From assembly GCA_033964015.1 (NCBI GenBank), contig CM066913.1, forward strand, positions 18,995,854 through 19,059,853: a stretch of 64,000 nucleotides of DNA. The letters are read 5' to 3'. Source of the stretch: Scolanthus callimorphus (Eukaryota; Cnidaria; Anthozoa; Actiniaria; Edwardsiidae). Both the position numbers and the translations under genes were made by a program. Under the pieces are notes generated by a model. It saw only the letters and a list, made by a program, of their open reading frames with translations, was not told where the DNA came from and searched no databases. This document shows positions 1 through 10,800 of the stretch, one piece after another (position 1 is the first letter of the stretch; every line of letters begins with the position of its first letter).

Positions 1-504
1 TGTAGAGAGGGAGGAGTGGGTTGGAGGAGATAGATCAAATGAGGTCAAACAAATGCCTTGTCAAACCTTGTGGACAATATTTGTTTGAGTTATACCTTCA
101 ATACAGAGCTAAACCACTAAACGCTTCCATAACACGAGCGAGGGAGAAAACAAGCTTATTTTCTCTTCCCTTGAGAAAAATCCTTTCCGGGTAGGAGTAG
201 TGGGTAATTATGCACCATAAACTAATTATTCAAATCACTCAGCCGACGGAGTGCTTTTTATAGAACTGAAAGATGAAAACCAAGCTGGCCGGTGTACTCC
301 GATACGAGAGGGAAACCTTCATGTGACTTTTCCTTATTTTAGTTTTTTCCTACGGACCATAGGACATATAAGCCGCTAAGAAGAATTAATCTTTAATATT
401 TCACCTCGCTGAAAATAGTATAGCCATATTATATAGCCATACAATTGCGGCGAGAAGAAACGAAAACCCGAAGAGGAAATTCTCTCAGTCGCTATTTTCA
501 CAGA
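1..504. other. 5' flank of the P-loop NTPase gene
   Basis: AT-rich flank with no recognisable coding region. A stop codon at 421 lies in frame with the downstream gene, and the first in-frame ATG after it is at 505. The interval 422-504 is open but lacks an ATG, so it is probably 5' UTR. I see no convincing TATA box or repeat. Confidence 0.5.
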
Positions 505-857
505 ATGCTTCGCGTGTTTATCTGCGGCGCACACAGTACTGGCAAAACTACATTAGTCAATGAAGTCGGAAGCGAACTGAACATTCATGTTGAAACTGAA
601 GTCGCCAGGAAAGTAATCAAGGATTTAAATTTACGCCGGGAAGACTTTGACCCGAAAATAAACCCAGGGAAGTTCGAGGAACTCCAAGAAAAGATTATAG
701 AGGCTCAGAGTGAGGCCGAGGACCGCAATGCGAGGAATGGTAGATCGTATATCGCCGATAGAGGAATCGATCCGCTAGTTTATGCACTACTTTACTTGGG
801 AGAAGAAAGCATGAAGCGGCTTCTAGATTTACCGGCTTGTAAAGGAAGCATAGACAG
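505..857 (+). CDS. P-loop NTPase, AAA_28 / NadR-kinase-like, exon 1
   Basis: First coding exon of a small P-loop NTPase. The protein opens with a hydrophobic strand and the Walker A motif GAHSTGKTT (residues 8-16, Lys14). A DRGIDPLVY segment follows, resembling the conserved DR motif of nucleoside- and nicotinamide-riboside-kinase-like P-loop proteins. The ATG at 505 is chosen because the frame is closed by a stop at 421 and no ATG lies between. The exon ends in AG before the donor GTGAGC at 858, and the G at 12100 completes an Arg codon, so the phase agrees with exon 2. The joined protein is about 206 aa, a normal size for a stand-alone domain. Family membership is inferred from motifs; the substrate is unknown. 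The 11.2 kb intron contains a whole DNA transposon. Confidence 0.85.
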
Positions 858-1294
858 GTGAGCTGGCTAATTATTATTTCTTTTATACTTTCACTTTCGT
901 AGCATGACTTCAAATGGGCGGGGGTATCGGGCCTCTATATTTTATACCCTCGAAACGTAAATAACTCATCGGAAAAATAAATCATGAGTTTGTAGAAAAT
1001 TGAAAGGCTGATAATTCTACTTCTAATCCCTGCTAAACAGATTTTAGGGCTTTGCGTTATGTGAAATGCTTTTATTATAAAGCGACAACCAATGAGAAGC
1101 CATGAACCCAGAATTGGTAGACAGTTTTCGATAACCTATAACTGGTATTCAGAAGTATATCGAAGTTTTGTTAATATTTATTCTTCTCCGTTTTGATGAC
1201 GCAGCAGATACGCGAACTGAACCGAAGCGAAAAATATAAACACTTCTAATTCAAAGGATTTTTTGTTTACGCGAGTGTGCAGCAGAACTACCAG

Positions 1295-1565
1295 TAGTCA
1301 AGGAGGAGATGTCATAAAATTGTCACTCACGTAGCACCCCCACTACACAAAAGGTTTGACCACAGATTCTGATAGCTAGATGCCCATAGATTGCTGATTG
1401 GATAGCCGTTTATTGAAATTGTGGGGTCAGTATCTTGCTACAGCATGGAATATGAGGGGGGTGGGGGCCTTTAGAGCCATGTAAATCTAGCACTTTTTGG
1501 GACTGCTAAAGATTTAAAAAAATCGTATCTTTTTATCACTTCAAGCAAATGTTTTGAAATTTAAG
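1295..1565 (+). repeat. Left terminal inverted repeat of the Academ-like element
   Basis: Pairs with the right arm at about 10240-10519. After the identical first 20 bp there is an unmatched patch (15 nt here, 26 nt on the right). Then about 190 bp from CGTAGCACCCCC onward differ at only a handful of positions. Similarity falls off after 1565, but mirrored palindromes farther in show that the ancestral arm was longer. Confidence 0.85.
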
Positions 1566-1622
1566 CAAGTGACGATAATCGACAAGCCCTATATTTTTCT
1601 CTATAGTTTGTATCCCATTTTC

Positions 1623-1636
1623 GTTTCCATGGCAAC
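1623..1636 (+). promoter_or_regulatory. Subterminal X-box-like palindrome, left copy 1
   Basis: GTTTCCATGGCAAC lies 328 bp from the left tip. It is an imperfect palindrome fitting the RFX X-box consensus (two half sites around AT). Mirror copies at similar distances from the right tip suggest a transposase or host-factor binding site. The function is an inference. Confidence 0.5.
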
Positions 1637-1994
1637 AGTTGCTACGAAAATGTAATTTGAAAGGGTTAAAATGTAAAATATCCTATTTACGGATTTCTAG
1701 AGGGGAAAAAACGCTTTTAGCGTATTCAATATACGGGTATATTTTTTGATTTGGTATCGAGAGACCTCCAAATATCAAAATACTGCAACGTTTTACCATA
1801 TAAGTCACGTATGACTTTACAGCAAATGATGAAAGTCAGCATAATTGCTAAAAAAGGACTTTTTTGTCATTTCTTGTGTAATAAAGTGTTCAAAGTATAT
1901 ATTTCCAAAAATAAGGATCAGCTTTCATCCAAACTTGGACACGTTATTTGGTTAAGATGATATTTTTTTTCTATACTATAATACACTCTTAGTC

Positions 1995-2008
1995 GTTTCC
2001 ATGGCAAC
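1995..2008 (+). promoter_or_regulatory. Subterminal X-box-like palindrome, left copy 2
   Basis: Exact second copy of GTTTCCATGGCAAC, 700 bp from the left tip. Like copy 1, it is followed by AGTTGCTA. Confidence 0.5.
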
Positions 2009-4320
2009 AGTTGCTAAGAAACATGGTTTCATTCCTGTGTTAGGCGCAGACGTTCAATACCATTTGTTTTTGTCTCAGATTCTTTAAAAACAACCAATCC
2101 TTATTCCTGCACTCTGACACACCCTGGTAAGACCGAAAATGGAACTAATGTGTATTTCCCGTAACATAACAGCCGAATATGACCAGTCAGTACAATATCA
2201 GGCTCCTTCTTTCTACATCTCAAGTGAATTATAATTTGATGGTTGTTTTTTACTTCCGCCTTCAAAGAACTTTTTATTACAGCATTAATAAAACAACAAA
2301 GACAATATTTTCCAGCGAACAGAACACTAAATGCAAAAATACATTGAGCAATTTTCCGTACGTAGCAAGCGCCATTGGTGTTCTCGCCTTGTCCTTTTAA
2401 ACTTCGCGGAATATATGGCAGCAGTCGATTCCATACGCGGGAAATCAGCATTGTCGTCACAAAATGGGTTGAGTAATACATGGTTGTGGAAACTGCGATG
2501 TACAGGTGAGTGAAAAGTTCATGTTCAACTAGAATAAGATGTTTTAGATAGTACTCTGCTGGCAGCAATAGAATACTGCTTGTAAACAGTATGTAAGAAG
2601 TGTATATATTAAATCAAACATTTTATTGAACGCCCTAAATTTTCTTGCAAGCTTTAGACCGTGTAGCAAATATATGCTTTGTCAAATTCTCGAAAGAATA
2701 ATATACGCGGTAGTCTTATGTCTTTCTTTACACTTTCCGCTAATAACAATATTATTTCTGGTTTCTATTATTGGCCTGTCATCCCTATTTCGTTCATGTA
2801 TCACTTTTTATTGTATGTCTATTTTTGGACGGCGATACACGGGCAAACACTTTTGCGAAGTCGAAAATCGCTGTTACAACGTGAATTTCCCCGAAATTCT
2901 AGGACTTTGAGAAAACCCAGGAACTTTAAGAACATCAGAGCTGATAGCTTATATTCCTATGCCCGGAAAGTCTTTCATGTTTTTTAAACTTAGGTGCTTT
3001 TAGAAAAATTTTCATTCATAGAATAAGGCGAACGTCAAATTCTGCGCGCTGCTGTTGTCCATCGTTGGCAAAGCTACAACTATTTCGTCGAAGTAATACA
3101 GAAGACCTGCTGGATTTGTAGTAGTCTAGATTCAAAATGTATAGTACTTCTTTTATTTTTGCAAATCCAGATTGCATAATGCCATATGAAAGGCAAAATG
3201 AGATAAACTATTTTTCATTACATGAAGACGTGAAGAGTTTTCCAAAAACGCACAATAAGTTTTACTGCTGTCAACATTTGACAAGTTTCTAAACTAACAC
3301 AATGTTTTAGTTAAAAACGTGCGAACACGCATCCTTTATAGTGCTTCTGTCAGAAACACAGATAAAACATCTAAACGAGTTTTACGCTAAGACAAGGCTA
3401 AACTAATTCCCCAACATTTGAGATAGGTTTTTAATCTCCCAGCTAACAACATACTTAGTTTCGTATAAAAGCTGACGATTGCTAAGCTAAGCTTAACTTC
3501 TTAAAGTAAGCTTAAAACTTTTAAAACAAGCTCAGAAATCGACAGAAAATCTCGCTAAAGAAAGCCCGCTAAATATTGCGCTCAACAGAAGCTGCAGATC
3601 ACTAATTTAATTTTGAGGACCCATGTGAAGCTTTTAAGTTTTGCGAAACACTCGAAAAGGCTTAATAACTGCCAGGTTTTATGAGCCGTTTTAAATAAAC
3701 AAAATGACTGTGTGTGTTTGACAAGAAACTTACAAAGCTTGCAGTGCCGTTGCACTCCATTCGATCCAGGCGACAATTTTTCTCAGCTTGGCCTGTAATT
3801 ACTCAGCTGCTTTTAAGCTTGACTTTGTGATTTTCTTCTAGTTGTAGAGTTGTACACAGATACATGCGATAGTTGTGCTGTTGTTGGTAGTATCCGCCAG
3901 AAGACCACGCTGATCAAATCTATAATTCAACAGCGGTCTCGAAACGAATCGAATCAGGTAGCTCAATTCTCATCGGGGAAGAATGGATTGCTAGCTCACC
4001 AATTAACTTTAATCTCATTTCAAATATTGCATGCCATATAAAGCTCACAGTTTCAGCAACGTACTGTTAAGCAGAACATCCACAATTTTCAAGTTTTAAA
4101 ACTCTCCAATCCATCGTCTCTCTACGCGAATCCTCGAAGCTCAGGACTTTTTCGAATTCGAACGCCAGATTTTCTTGAGATGGCATATTACATCACCGAC
4201 TAAATGTAGTGCTTTGTGGAGTGAAGCATTTTTTGAGCCCAACTATGATCAAATACTAACGACGATCGATTTGCATTTTTCGTTGGCAAGAAAGTGATCG
4301 TAGGTCCGTGGCTCTTGTGT
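2009..4320. other. Non-coding left interior of the Academ-like element
   Basis: About 2.3 kb between the left subterminal palindromes and the transposase gene. Only short scattered open frames are present, with no homology I can recognise. It may hold 5' UTR exons or promoter DNA of the transposase gene. Confidence 0.5.
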
Positions 4321-4348
4321 CAAACGGAAAACAACAAGCCTTTGCTGG

Positions 4349-4388
4349 TGACGTCAGTGTTTTAGAAGTTGCGTTCTGATTGGCTGAT
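4349..4388 (+). promoter_or_regulatory. Candidate transposase promoter elements (CRE and inverted CCAAT)
   Basis: A CRE octamer TGACGTCA (4349-4356) is followed by GATTGGCTGAT (4378-4388), an inverted CCAAT box, about 320-360 bp upstream of the transposase ATG. Both are common metazoan promoter elements, so this may be the element's own promoter. No TATA box is evident, and chance occurrence cannot be excluded. Confidence 0.35.
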
Positions 4389-4708
4389 AACGTTCTAATT
4401 CTGGAATATTGCCGCGCGATGGTTTCTTCGCAATGAATCGCCAGCTATCCCAAAACTAACCTAATATAACGGCCAGAGATTTCGCTTAGAAGTTCTAATT
4501 GTCCAAAAATCGATTATTTTTAACAGCATTTTCACCAGTTGTAGGCTCTGGATGTACACTTTCCTCTTCATCATCATGACACACTCGCTTCGACCGCAAT
4601 TTAGTGATCTATGATTATTCTAGTATTGCAAGTGTTTTTCTCATCAGGTATTATATCATTTCATTGTCATTTTTATTTCTACTTTTTGAAAATCTTTGCA
4701 TTGTAGAT

Positions 4709-7700
4709 ATGGCTGATTCCGAAGAAGATGACATACCAGAGGCTTTGCCCCCTGATTCCAAGCGGGTAAAATTAAGTCAAGAGGAGAGATCTTCTCGGTC
4801 TAGATTTAAGTCGTTCGATTGGTCATTATGCATGTTTTGCCAAAAGGTTAAGCACAAAGGGTGTAAAACAGTCATTCACGTAGCCAGCTTTGATGCGTCA
4901 AAAGTTATCCTTGATGCTGCTAATGCCCGTGGTGACCAGTCAATGATAATCAATGTCACCGGTATTGATCTTATCGCAGTTGGGGCCAAGTACCATAGCG
5001 CCTGCAGAGCGAATTATGTTAGTAAGTCCAATCTCAAATATCAGTGCGTGAGGGAAGAAGACGAAGAGGAAGAGTGTGCATATTCCTTAGCGTTTGACTT
5101 GCTAGTTAAAGAGCTAACTCCAGGATTATCGGCGGGGCATGTTTATGATATGAATTACATTTTAGACCGCTATAAAGCAGCGCTATCAGTCAATGATATT
5201 AATTGCACCACCTATAGAAGCGCTAAGCTCAAGAAAAGGCTTATCAAGTGTTTTTCCGATCGAATAACGTTTCAAAAGCAGTCAGACCCTTCCAAGCCCG
5301 AATTAATATATTCGAGTGATTTGTCTGTTGAAGATATAGTGACTACATCCACACTAAGAGCACACTATACTGCAACGCAACTCAAACTTGACGACAAGCC
5401 CGATCTAGAAGACAAGGAAACGATCCTCTATAAGGCAGCCCAGATAATCAAATATGATATTGCAGCTTGTACAGGCATCAACATCAAGCCGTTATCTGTC
5501 GACGATATATCAATCGAGAAAGGCAGCTGCCTTGTACCGCAAAGCTTAAATAAGTTTCTCTCCGACGTAATCTCTAAGCCGGAGAGAAAACGTCCCTCAG
5601 AAATTACTGGAAATAACGCAGAGAGAGATAGGCGTGTAGCGATGCTGGGGCAAGATATAGTTCACGCAGCTAGCAATAGTCAGGTGAAAACACCCAAGCA
5701 CGTAGGTTTAGCAGTCACACTCCATCACCTAACAGGATCGAAGGAAGTAGTGACTTTACTCAATAGAATGGGGCATTGCGCCTCATATGATGATGTTGAA
5801 ATCATAAACACAGCTTGGGCAAGAGAGATGCTGGCACGTTCCGATGAAACTGGTGTGATAATTCCATTGAACATCACTCCCGGATCCTTTGTGCAATTCG
5901 CCGCCGACAATAATGACCTCAACGAAGAAACGCTCGACGGCAAGCAAACGACACATGCGACGACCTTAGTCGTGTATCAGCGTCAGCAGTTTGGGCCAAA
6001 GCCAGCCCCAAAGGTTCACGCCGACCATTCAAGCAAGCGAAAATCCTTAGAGGGGCCAGTCAAAAGCCAGACCATCCTTGACTGCAGTGTAAGCGGTAGA
6101 CGCCCTGTTGTAACATCTTTCGTTGGCAAAGCTGAAGAACGCTACTTTGTCTCGGAGAACCAACCTTCTCAGTCAACGGATCCGAGAGACCTGGCGTGGT
6201 TTCTTTTAAGGCTGAACCAGAAAGACGTGTTAAATCAAGATGACGATGCTAATGATCAGACTGTTCCTGGCTGGAGTGCGTTCAATGCTGCCATGTCCAT
6301 ATCTGCTGACATCCCCCGTACCATAATAGGATATTGCCCAATGATAGCTGGATCACCGACGGAGTACAGTACAATATATACTGTACTTAAAACCGTTCTT
6401 CAAATTTCGAAGCATCTCGGTCAACGCACTGCCGTCATCACCTTTGATCTAGCGATCTACATGAAAGCTAAGGAAATACATTGGCGTTATCCTCGAGAAT
6501 TTCAACACCTAGTCATTCGATTGGGCGGCTTTCATATTGCTCTAAATTTCCTAGCCCTGTTAGGGAAGAAATTCAAAGAGAGCGGGCTAGAGGACATCCT
6601 TATAGAGTCTGGTCTATATGGATCTAGTACTACTTTGGCACTTCTTCAAGGGAAGTCTTACAACAGAGGCGTGAGAGCACACAAACTCGTAATGGAAGCA
6701 TTGATGAGACTTCAATGGGAAGCTTTCTGCCGCTGGATTAGTAATGGGGGAGGAGCAAATTCCGAGGACGAAGGAGGGTTGAACACCGATGTTGTCAATA
6801 CAGTCGTGGAGCGTTACAAGAAAGCAGTGTCATCAGAAGAAAGGAAAGAGGCTTATCTCGTACTGTGTAATACCACCAAGCACGTGGACTCTCTTTTGAG
6901 ACAGTTCAAGGAAGCAATGTCCTCAAAGCTTTTCAAGTTTTGGGACAGTTACATAAGCATGGTTCTTCTTCTTCTGAAGTTTATCAGAGCTGAAAGAGAA
7001 GGCAGTTGGAAGTTACACTTAGACGCCACAACGGAGATGATCCCTCATTTCTTTGCAATGGATCGTACAAATTACTCTCGATGGCTCCCTGTGTACATCA
7101 TGGATATGCACAAGCTTAGAGAGACGGACGAAGAAGTGTACAACGAGTTTGTCAGTGGGAACCACGCAGTGAACAGGTCTTCATCACAGCCCTTCAACCA
7201 GGTCTGGACCGACATGGCGCTTGAACAGAGTGTTAATCTTGACAGTAAAACCAAGGGCGGTATAATCGGTATAAGTCAGAAGCCTGGCGCTCTCGAGAAA
7301 TGGTTCTTAACGGCTCACGAGAGAAGTGCAACCACAACTGCTACCAAGAGCATAGTAAACTTGGGCGAGTCAACTGTAAGCGGTCACAAAGAGTCTTCAA
7401 GTGGCAGAATTAAGAGAGATGAAGACGACATCAAGAAGGTTATGAACACTATTCAGAACCCCATGTCCAATCCGTTCGACCAAGATATGATCGAAGAAGA
7501 CGTGCCGCTATCTAATCTTGCTTCTGGAGTTGTTATGCCGGATGAGTTGACCCAGCGACTTCTTGATGCCGACAATCTAGGAACAGAGAATATGAAGTTG
7601 TTTGTAAGAAAGCGATTACACACCAATGAAGTCGGATTTTGGGAACCGCTACGCAAACTAAACGTCAAGACTTTTGCAAGTATGTCGAAGAAGGCGAAAG

Positions 7701-8874
7701 CAAAGTCAGAAGATGAGAAGATTGTGACGTTGGGCGCAGACAGAAACTTGTTTGGTAGACTTTTGATAGCTTCGCGATCTAGAGAAATCAACTTAAAAGA
7801 AGTCTTGAAGTATGAGCTCGATTCTGTCCCATGCGCGTTGGCTCACCCGGATGGTTCCTTGAGGAAAACAACCAAAAGCGTTCTCCTGAACGTCGTCGAA
7901 GAGCAAGTCCAAGCTTTGCCAAAATTACCTGATGAGGAGCATTCTCTATCGACGGTGTATGTAATAGATGGGATGGCAACAGTACAGATGATAAAGAATG
8001 CAGGCGCAGCTACGTTCGGAGAGCTGGCTGGTAAATACTTCGATGTCTTAACAGCACCACTTGGAAGAAATGGCTGCGATCGTGTGGATGTGATATTCGA
8101 TCGGTATGACAAAGAAGTCTCTATCAAAGATGGTGAACGTTCAAGAAGAGGATCATCATCTAGCTACGAAATACGGATATCGGGTCCATCTACACGAGTT
8201 CCGAAGAGATGGTTGACATTCATATCCAATCCCACAAACAAGACCAACTTGAAGGCTTTCCTAAGCACTGCGTGGACAGAGATGGCAAAGATGAAGCTCA
8301 AGCCTGGCGAGAAACTAGTATTGGCGGGATGTTTTGGAGACTACAGCAAAGCAATTCAGATACGAAGAGACGAGGAGTGTTCTGAGGAGTGCCAGCTATA
8401 TCATATGAAATCTGATCACGAAGAGGCAGATACAAGAATCCTACTACATGTCCAGGACTGCACAAGCGACCACCACAGGATAATAGTCCAGTCCCCAGAC
8501 ACTGATGTCGCCGTACTTTGTATCTGCTTGTTTAACCAGATCAACCCCAGAGAGCTCTGGTTTCGCACTGGTGTGAAGGACAAGCTCCGATTTCTTCCTA
8601 TTCATCGTCTGACAGAAGTGCTTGGAGAAGATCTTTGCAAGCTTCTTCCTGTACTTCACGCTCTAACTGGATGTGATACCACAAGTGGTCTTCACAACAT
8701 CGGTAAACGTAAGCCATGGAAAGCCTTAGCCAAGAACAAGGATGGATACAGGGATCTGGCAGGTTTGGGCGAGAGTGTTCCACCACTCCCTACAGCAGCA
8801 GAATCAGCTGAAGCCTTCATAAGCTCACTGTATGCTCCATCATCAAGAGCTGGGGTAGTAGCTGATGATGTAAG
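4709..8874 (+). CDS. Academ-like transposase, exon 1
   Basis: Encodes residues 1-1388 plus two bases of codon 1389 of a protein of about 1518 aa. An acidic start with a KRVK basic patch is followed by C41-x2-C44 and H96-x2-C99, a likely zinc-binding pair. The central region has a beta-strand/acidic pattern of an RNase-H-like fold: AADNNDL (D400, D403), LDGK (D410), ITFDLAIY (D580) and downstream Glu candidates E663 or E671. The C-terminal part has HEEADTR (1237-1243), SPDTDVAVL (D1264, D1266) and ALTGCDTTS (D1323), acidic motifs of XPG/FEN-like nucleases. The ATG at 4709 is preferred: the upstream frame lacks an ATG and an acceptor-like TTGCATTGTAG ends at 4705, so a 5' UTR intron is likely. 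No frameshift or stop occurs over 4.1 kb. Catalytic assignments are inferred. Confidence 0.85.
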
Positions 8875-8958
8875 GTAGGGGCAAAACTAGCTCTTGCTGT
8901 ATATTTTTAGAGATGCTAACTCTATTATAATGCTGAGAGGTATTTGTTTGCTATTTAG
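8875..8958 (+). other. 84-bp intron of the transposase gene
   Basis: The donor GTAGGG follows AAG at 8874, and the acceptor TTGCTATTTAG ends at 8958. Splicing joins AG to G as an Arg codon and continues in frame into YWVFCQKK. The other nearby donor (GTAAGG at 8870) would give an early stop, so the 8875 donor is chosen. Confidence 0.75.
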
Positions 8959-9349
8959 GTACTGGGTGTTCTGTCAAAAGAAGCAAAAAAATGATGGGCT
9001 GCCTCCCACCTCAGATAGCCTTCAGCTACATATCAGGCGCGCAAACTATCAGTTGATGATTTGGAAACGTTCTCTCCAAGCACAGCAGCTGCTACCTTCA
9101 CCCGTGGGAAATGGCTGGGAGATGGAAGATGGTTCACTAAAGCCCCTCTTAATGACGAAGGATGCAGCACCCAAGGGTTTTGCAGAGCTCACTGTTTGCA
9201 AATGCCGGACAGCATGCAAGAGTAATTCTTGTGCATGTAGAATTAACGAGTTGTCATGCACCGAATCCTGTGGCTGTATGGCCGATGAGTGTGAGAACCC
9301 ACACACTGGGCAAGTGGCAAGTGACGATGGCGAAGAGGACGACAACTAG
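8959..9349 (+). CDS. Academ-like transposase, exon 2 (Cys-rich C-terminus)
   Basis: Adds about 129 aa after the split Arg codon. It starts with YWVFCQKK and LPPTSDSL segments that continue the XPG-side domain. A cysteine cluster follows, with nine Cys at 1469, 1471, 1475, 1480, 1482, 1489, 1493, 1495 and 1500. The spacing (C-x-C, x3, C, x4, C-x-C, x6, C, x3, C-x-C, x4, C) resembles CXC/tesmin-type zinc modules and would fit the cysteine zinc finger described for Academ. The protein ends in an acidic tail. A possible AATAAA polyadenylation signal is at 9729. Confidence 0.82.
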
Positions 9350-9620
9350 AATATCGCATTACCTCATGTACTCGTTAAAGAATAATGCGTGTTAATAACT
9401 TGATGTTTGCAAATAATAACGTATTATTATCAGGTACTTGAAAATCAAGTAAAGGCAAGTTAAAGGTGCCCTATGATCATGGTAGGCCTTTTTCAGAAAA
9501 TGTAAAAAAAATCATTGAATACGTTTTTTGGCATTCTATATGACTTTACATCACTGAGACAAATCGATAACACGTTAAAAACGCTGATTTTCCTTATTTT
9601 AAGTATATTTCTTGTGGACC

Positions 9621-9634
9621 GTTGCCATGGAAAC
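9621..9634 (-). promoter_or_regulatory. Subterminal X-box-like palindrome, right copy (innermost)
   Basis: Reads GTTGCCATGGAAAC on +, the exact reverse complement of the left copies, 885 bp from the right tip. No matching third copy was found on the left. Confidence 0.45.
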
Positions 9635-9791
9635 ATAATGTTTGGCACCACATGCGCCCAAACAAAGTAGCTAAAGAACATGAAACATGATTAACAAGTT
9701 TGAATCAAGACAGATGTCTCGCTATTTTAATAAATTATTCTGTTCGATGGCAAAATGCATTTTGTGTCATTTTTCTCGGTTCTTAACAACC

Positions 9792-9805
9792 GTTGCCATG
9801 GAAAC
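9792..9805 (-). promoter_or_regulatory. Subterminal X-box-like palindrome, right copy (middle)
   Basis: Exact reverse complement of GTTTCCATGGCAAC, 714 bp from the right tip. It mirrors the left copy at 1995. Flanking TTCTTAACAAC also mirrors the left flank. Confidence 0.5.
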
Positions 9806-10168
9806 TTTCAAATTGGAAAGAAAACGTTTGCTAATTACACAACTCGCAAAGTAACACAAGTTGGCCAAGTTGTATGAGAAACTAATCTTTAGTTATCAAG
9901 ATATATGACTATTTAGCATTATAGGCGAGTTTTATTCGGATAATTAGGCATTTTTGGCTATTCCAGTAACTTTCGATATTCATCTCAACACAATGTGATA
10001 CGAAGCATTCGTAATTTTGCAATATTTTACCAACATGGGGCCTCTCTTTTCATATCATCTTGTCATATTAGTGCTCAACATGTTGAAGATCCATTTGCGA
10101 CCCCTAAAAAGTGCACCTATACGTTATTCTCACTATTAGCCCTCAAAATCAGCAATTACCTAGCAACC

Positions 10169-10182
10169 GTTACCATGACAAC
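10169..10182 (-). promoter_or_regulatory. Subterminal X-box-like palindrome, right copy (outer, diverged)
   Basis: GTTACCATGACAAC, 337 bp from the right tip, mirrors the left copy at 1623 but has diverged by several bases. It still keeps the X-box half-site layout. Confidence 0.45.
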
Positions 10183-10239
10183 CGATATCAGTCTTATAAC
10201 TATTTCGAACGAGAGATCTTATGGATCTACACAAGTTGT

Positions 10240-10519
10240 CTAAATTTCAACCCATTTGATTCAAGTGAAGAGAAGATACGATTTTTAAAAATCTTTAGCA
10301 GTCCCAAAAAGTGCTAGATTTACATGGCTCTAAAGGCCCCCACCCCCCTCATATTCCATGCTGTAGCAAGTTACTGACCCCACAATTTCAATAAACGGCT
10401 ATCCAATCAGCAATCTGTGGGCATCTGGCTATCAGAATCTGTGGTCAAACCTTTTGTGTAGTGGGGGTGCTACGTAATCTATTTTCTAGGCCTCTTTTTT
10501 GACATCTCCTCCTTGACTA
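10240..10519 (-). repeat. Right terminal inverted repeat of the Academ-like element
   Basis: Reverse-complement partner of the left arm. It ends in CTCCTCCTTGACTA at 10519, followed by the candidate duplication CAG. The inner limit is approximate because identity decays gradually. Confidence 0.85.
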
Positions 10520-10800
10520 CAGAGCAATGCGCGCGATCGAGCGGAAACCTTTCAGTGGCTTTTTTGCATTCAAGTTGGCGCAATGCTCTTTGGGAACACG
10601 AGTTCGTCAATAGCGGATAAATTAATTTCGCGGATTTTAAATTCTTAGTCTTTTCTAGCACCATCTATAGTCAGTCAGCAAAGGCGATTTCCGTTTGTAA
10701 GAGGATCTACTATGCATGCAAATCATCTGCCTGATCTGTCGTTTTCAGAAACGTGTTAGAGCAAGTTTTGTCAAATATTAGACAATAACAAGGGTGCTTA

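Larger units (their letters stand above)
1295..10519 (+). mobile_element. Academ-like DNA transposon, about 9.2 kb
   Basis: A complete-looking class II element. The outermost 20 bp, TAGTCAAGGAGGAGATGTCA, occur at 1295-1314 and as the exact reverse complement at 10500-10519. CAG flanks both ends (1292-1294 and 10520-10522), a candidate 3-bp target duplication. Strong inverted similarity continues to about 1565 and back to about 10240, and weaker similarity reaches roughly 700 bp inward. The single gene (4709-9349, one intron) combines an RNase-H-like region, an XPG/FEN-like region and a Cys-rich C-terminus. An XPG-type nuclease, a cysteine zinc finger and 3-4 bp duplications are hallmarks of the Academ superfamily. 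No helicase domain is seen, unlike AcademH. The open gene and near-identical outer arms suggest a young insertion. The superfamily assignment is by motif and has not been searched. Confidence 0.82.

Noticed and set aside
4604..4708. N-terminal extension of the transposase with a hydrophobic stretch
   Set aside because: There is no ATG, and an acceptor-like site ends at 4705; it is more likely a 5' UTR intron.
7453..8127. Minus-strand open frames inside the transposase gene
   Set aside because: Shadows of the real plus-strand coding sequence.
8894..9349. Separate second gene downstream of the transposase
   Set aside because: Phase and sequence show it is exon 2 of the transposase, joined across an 84-bp intron.
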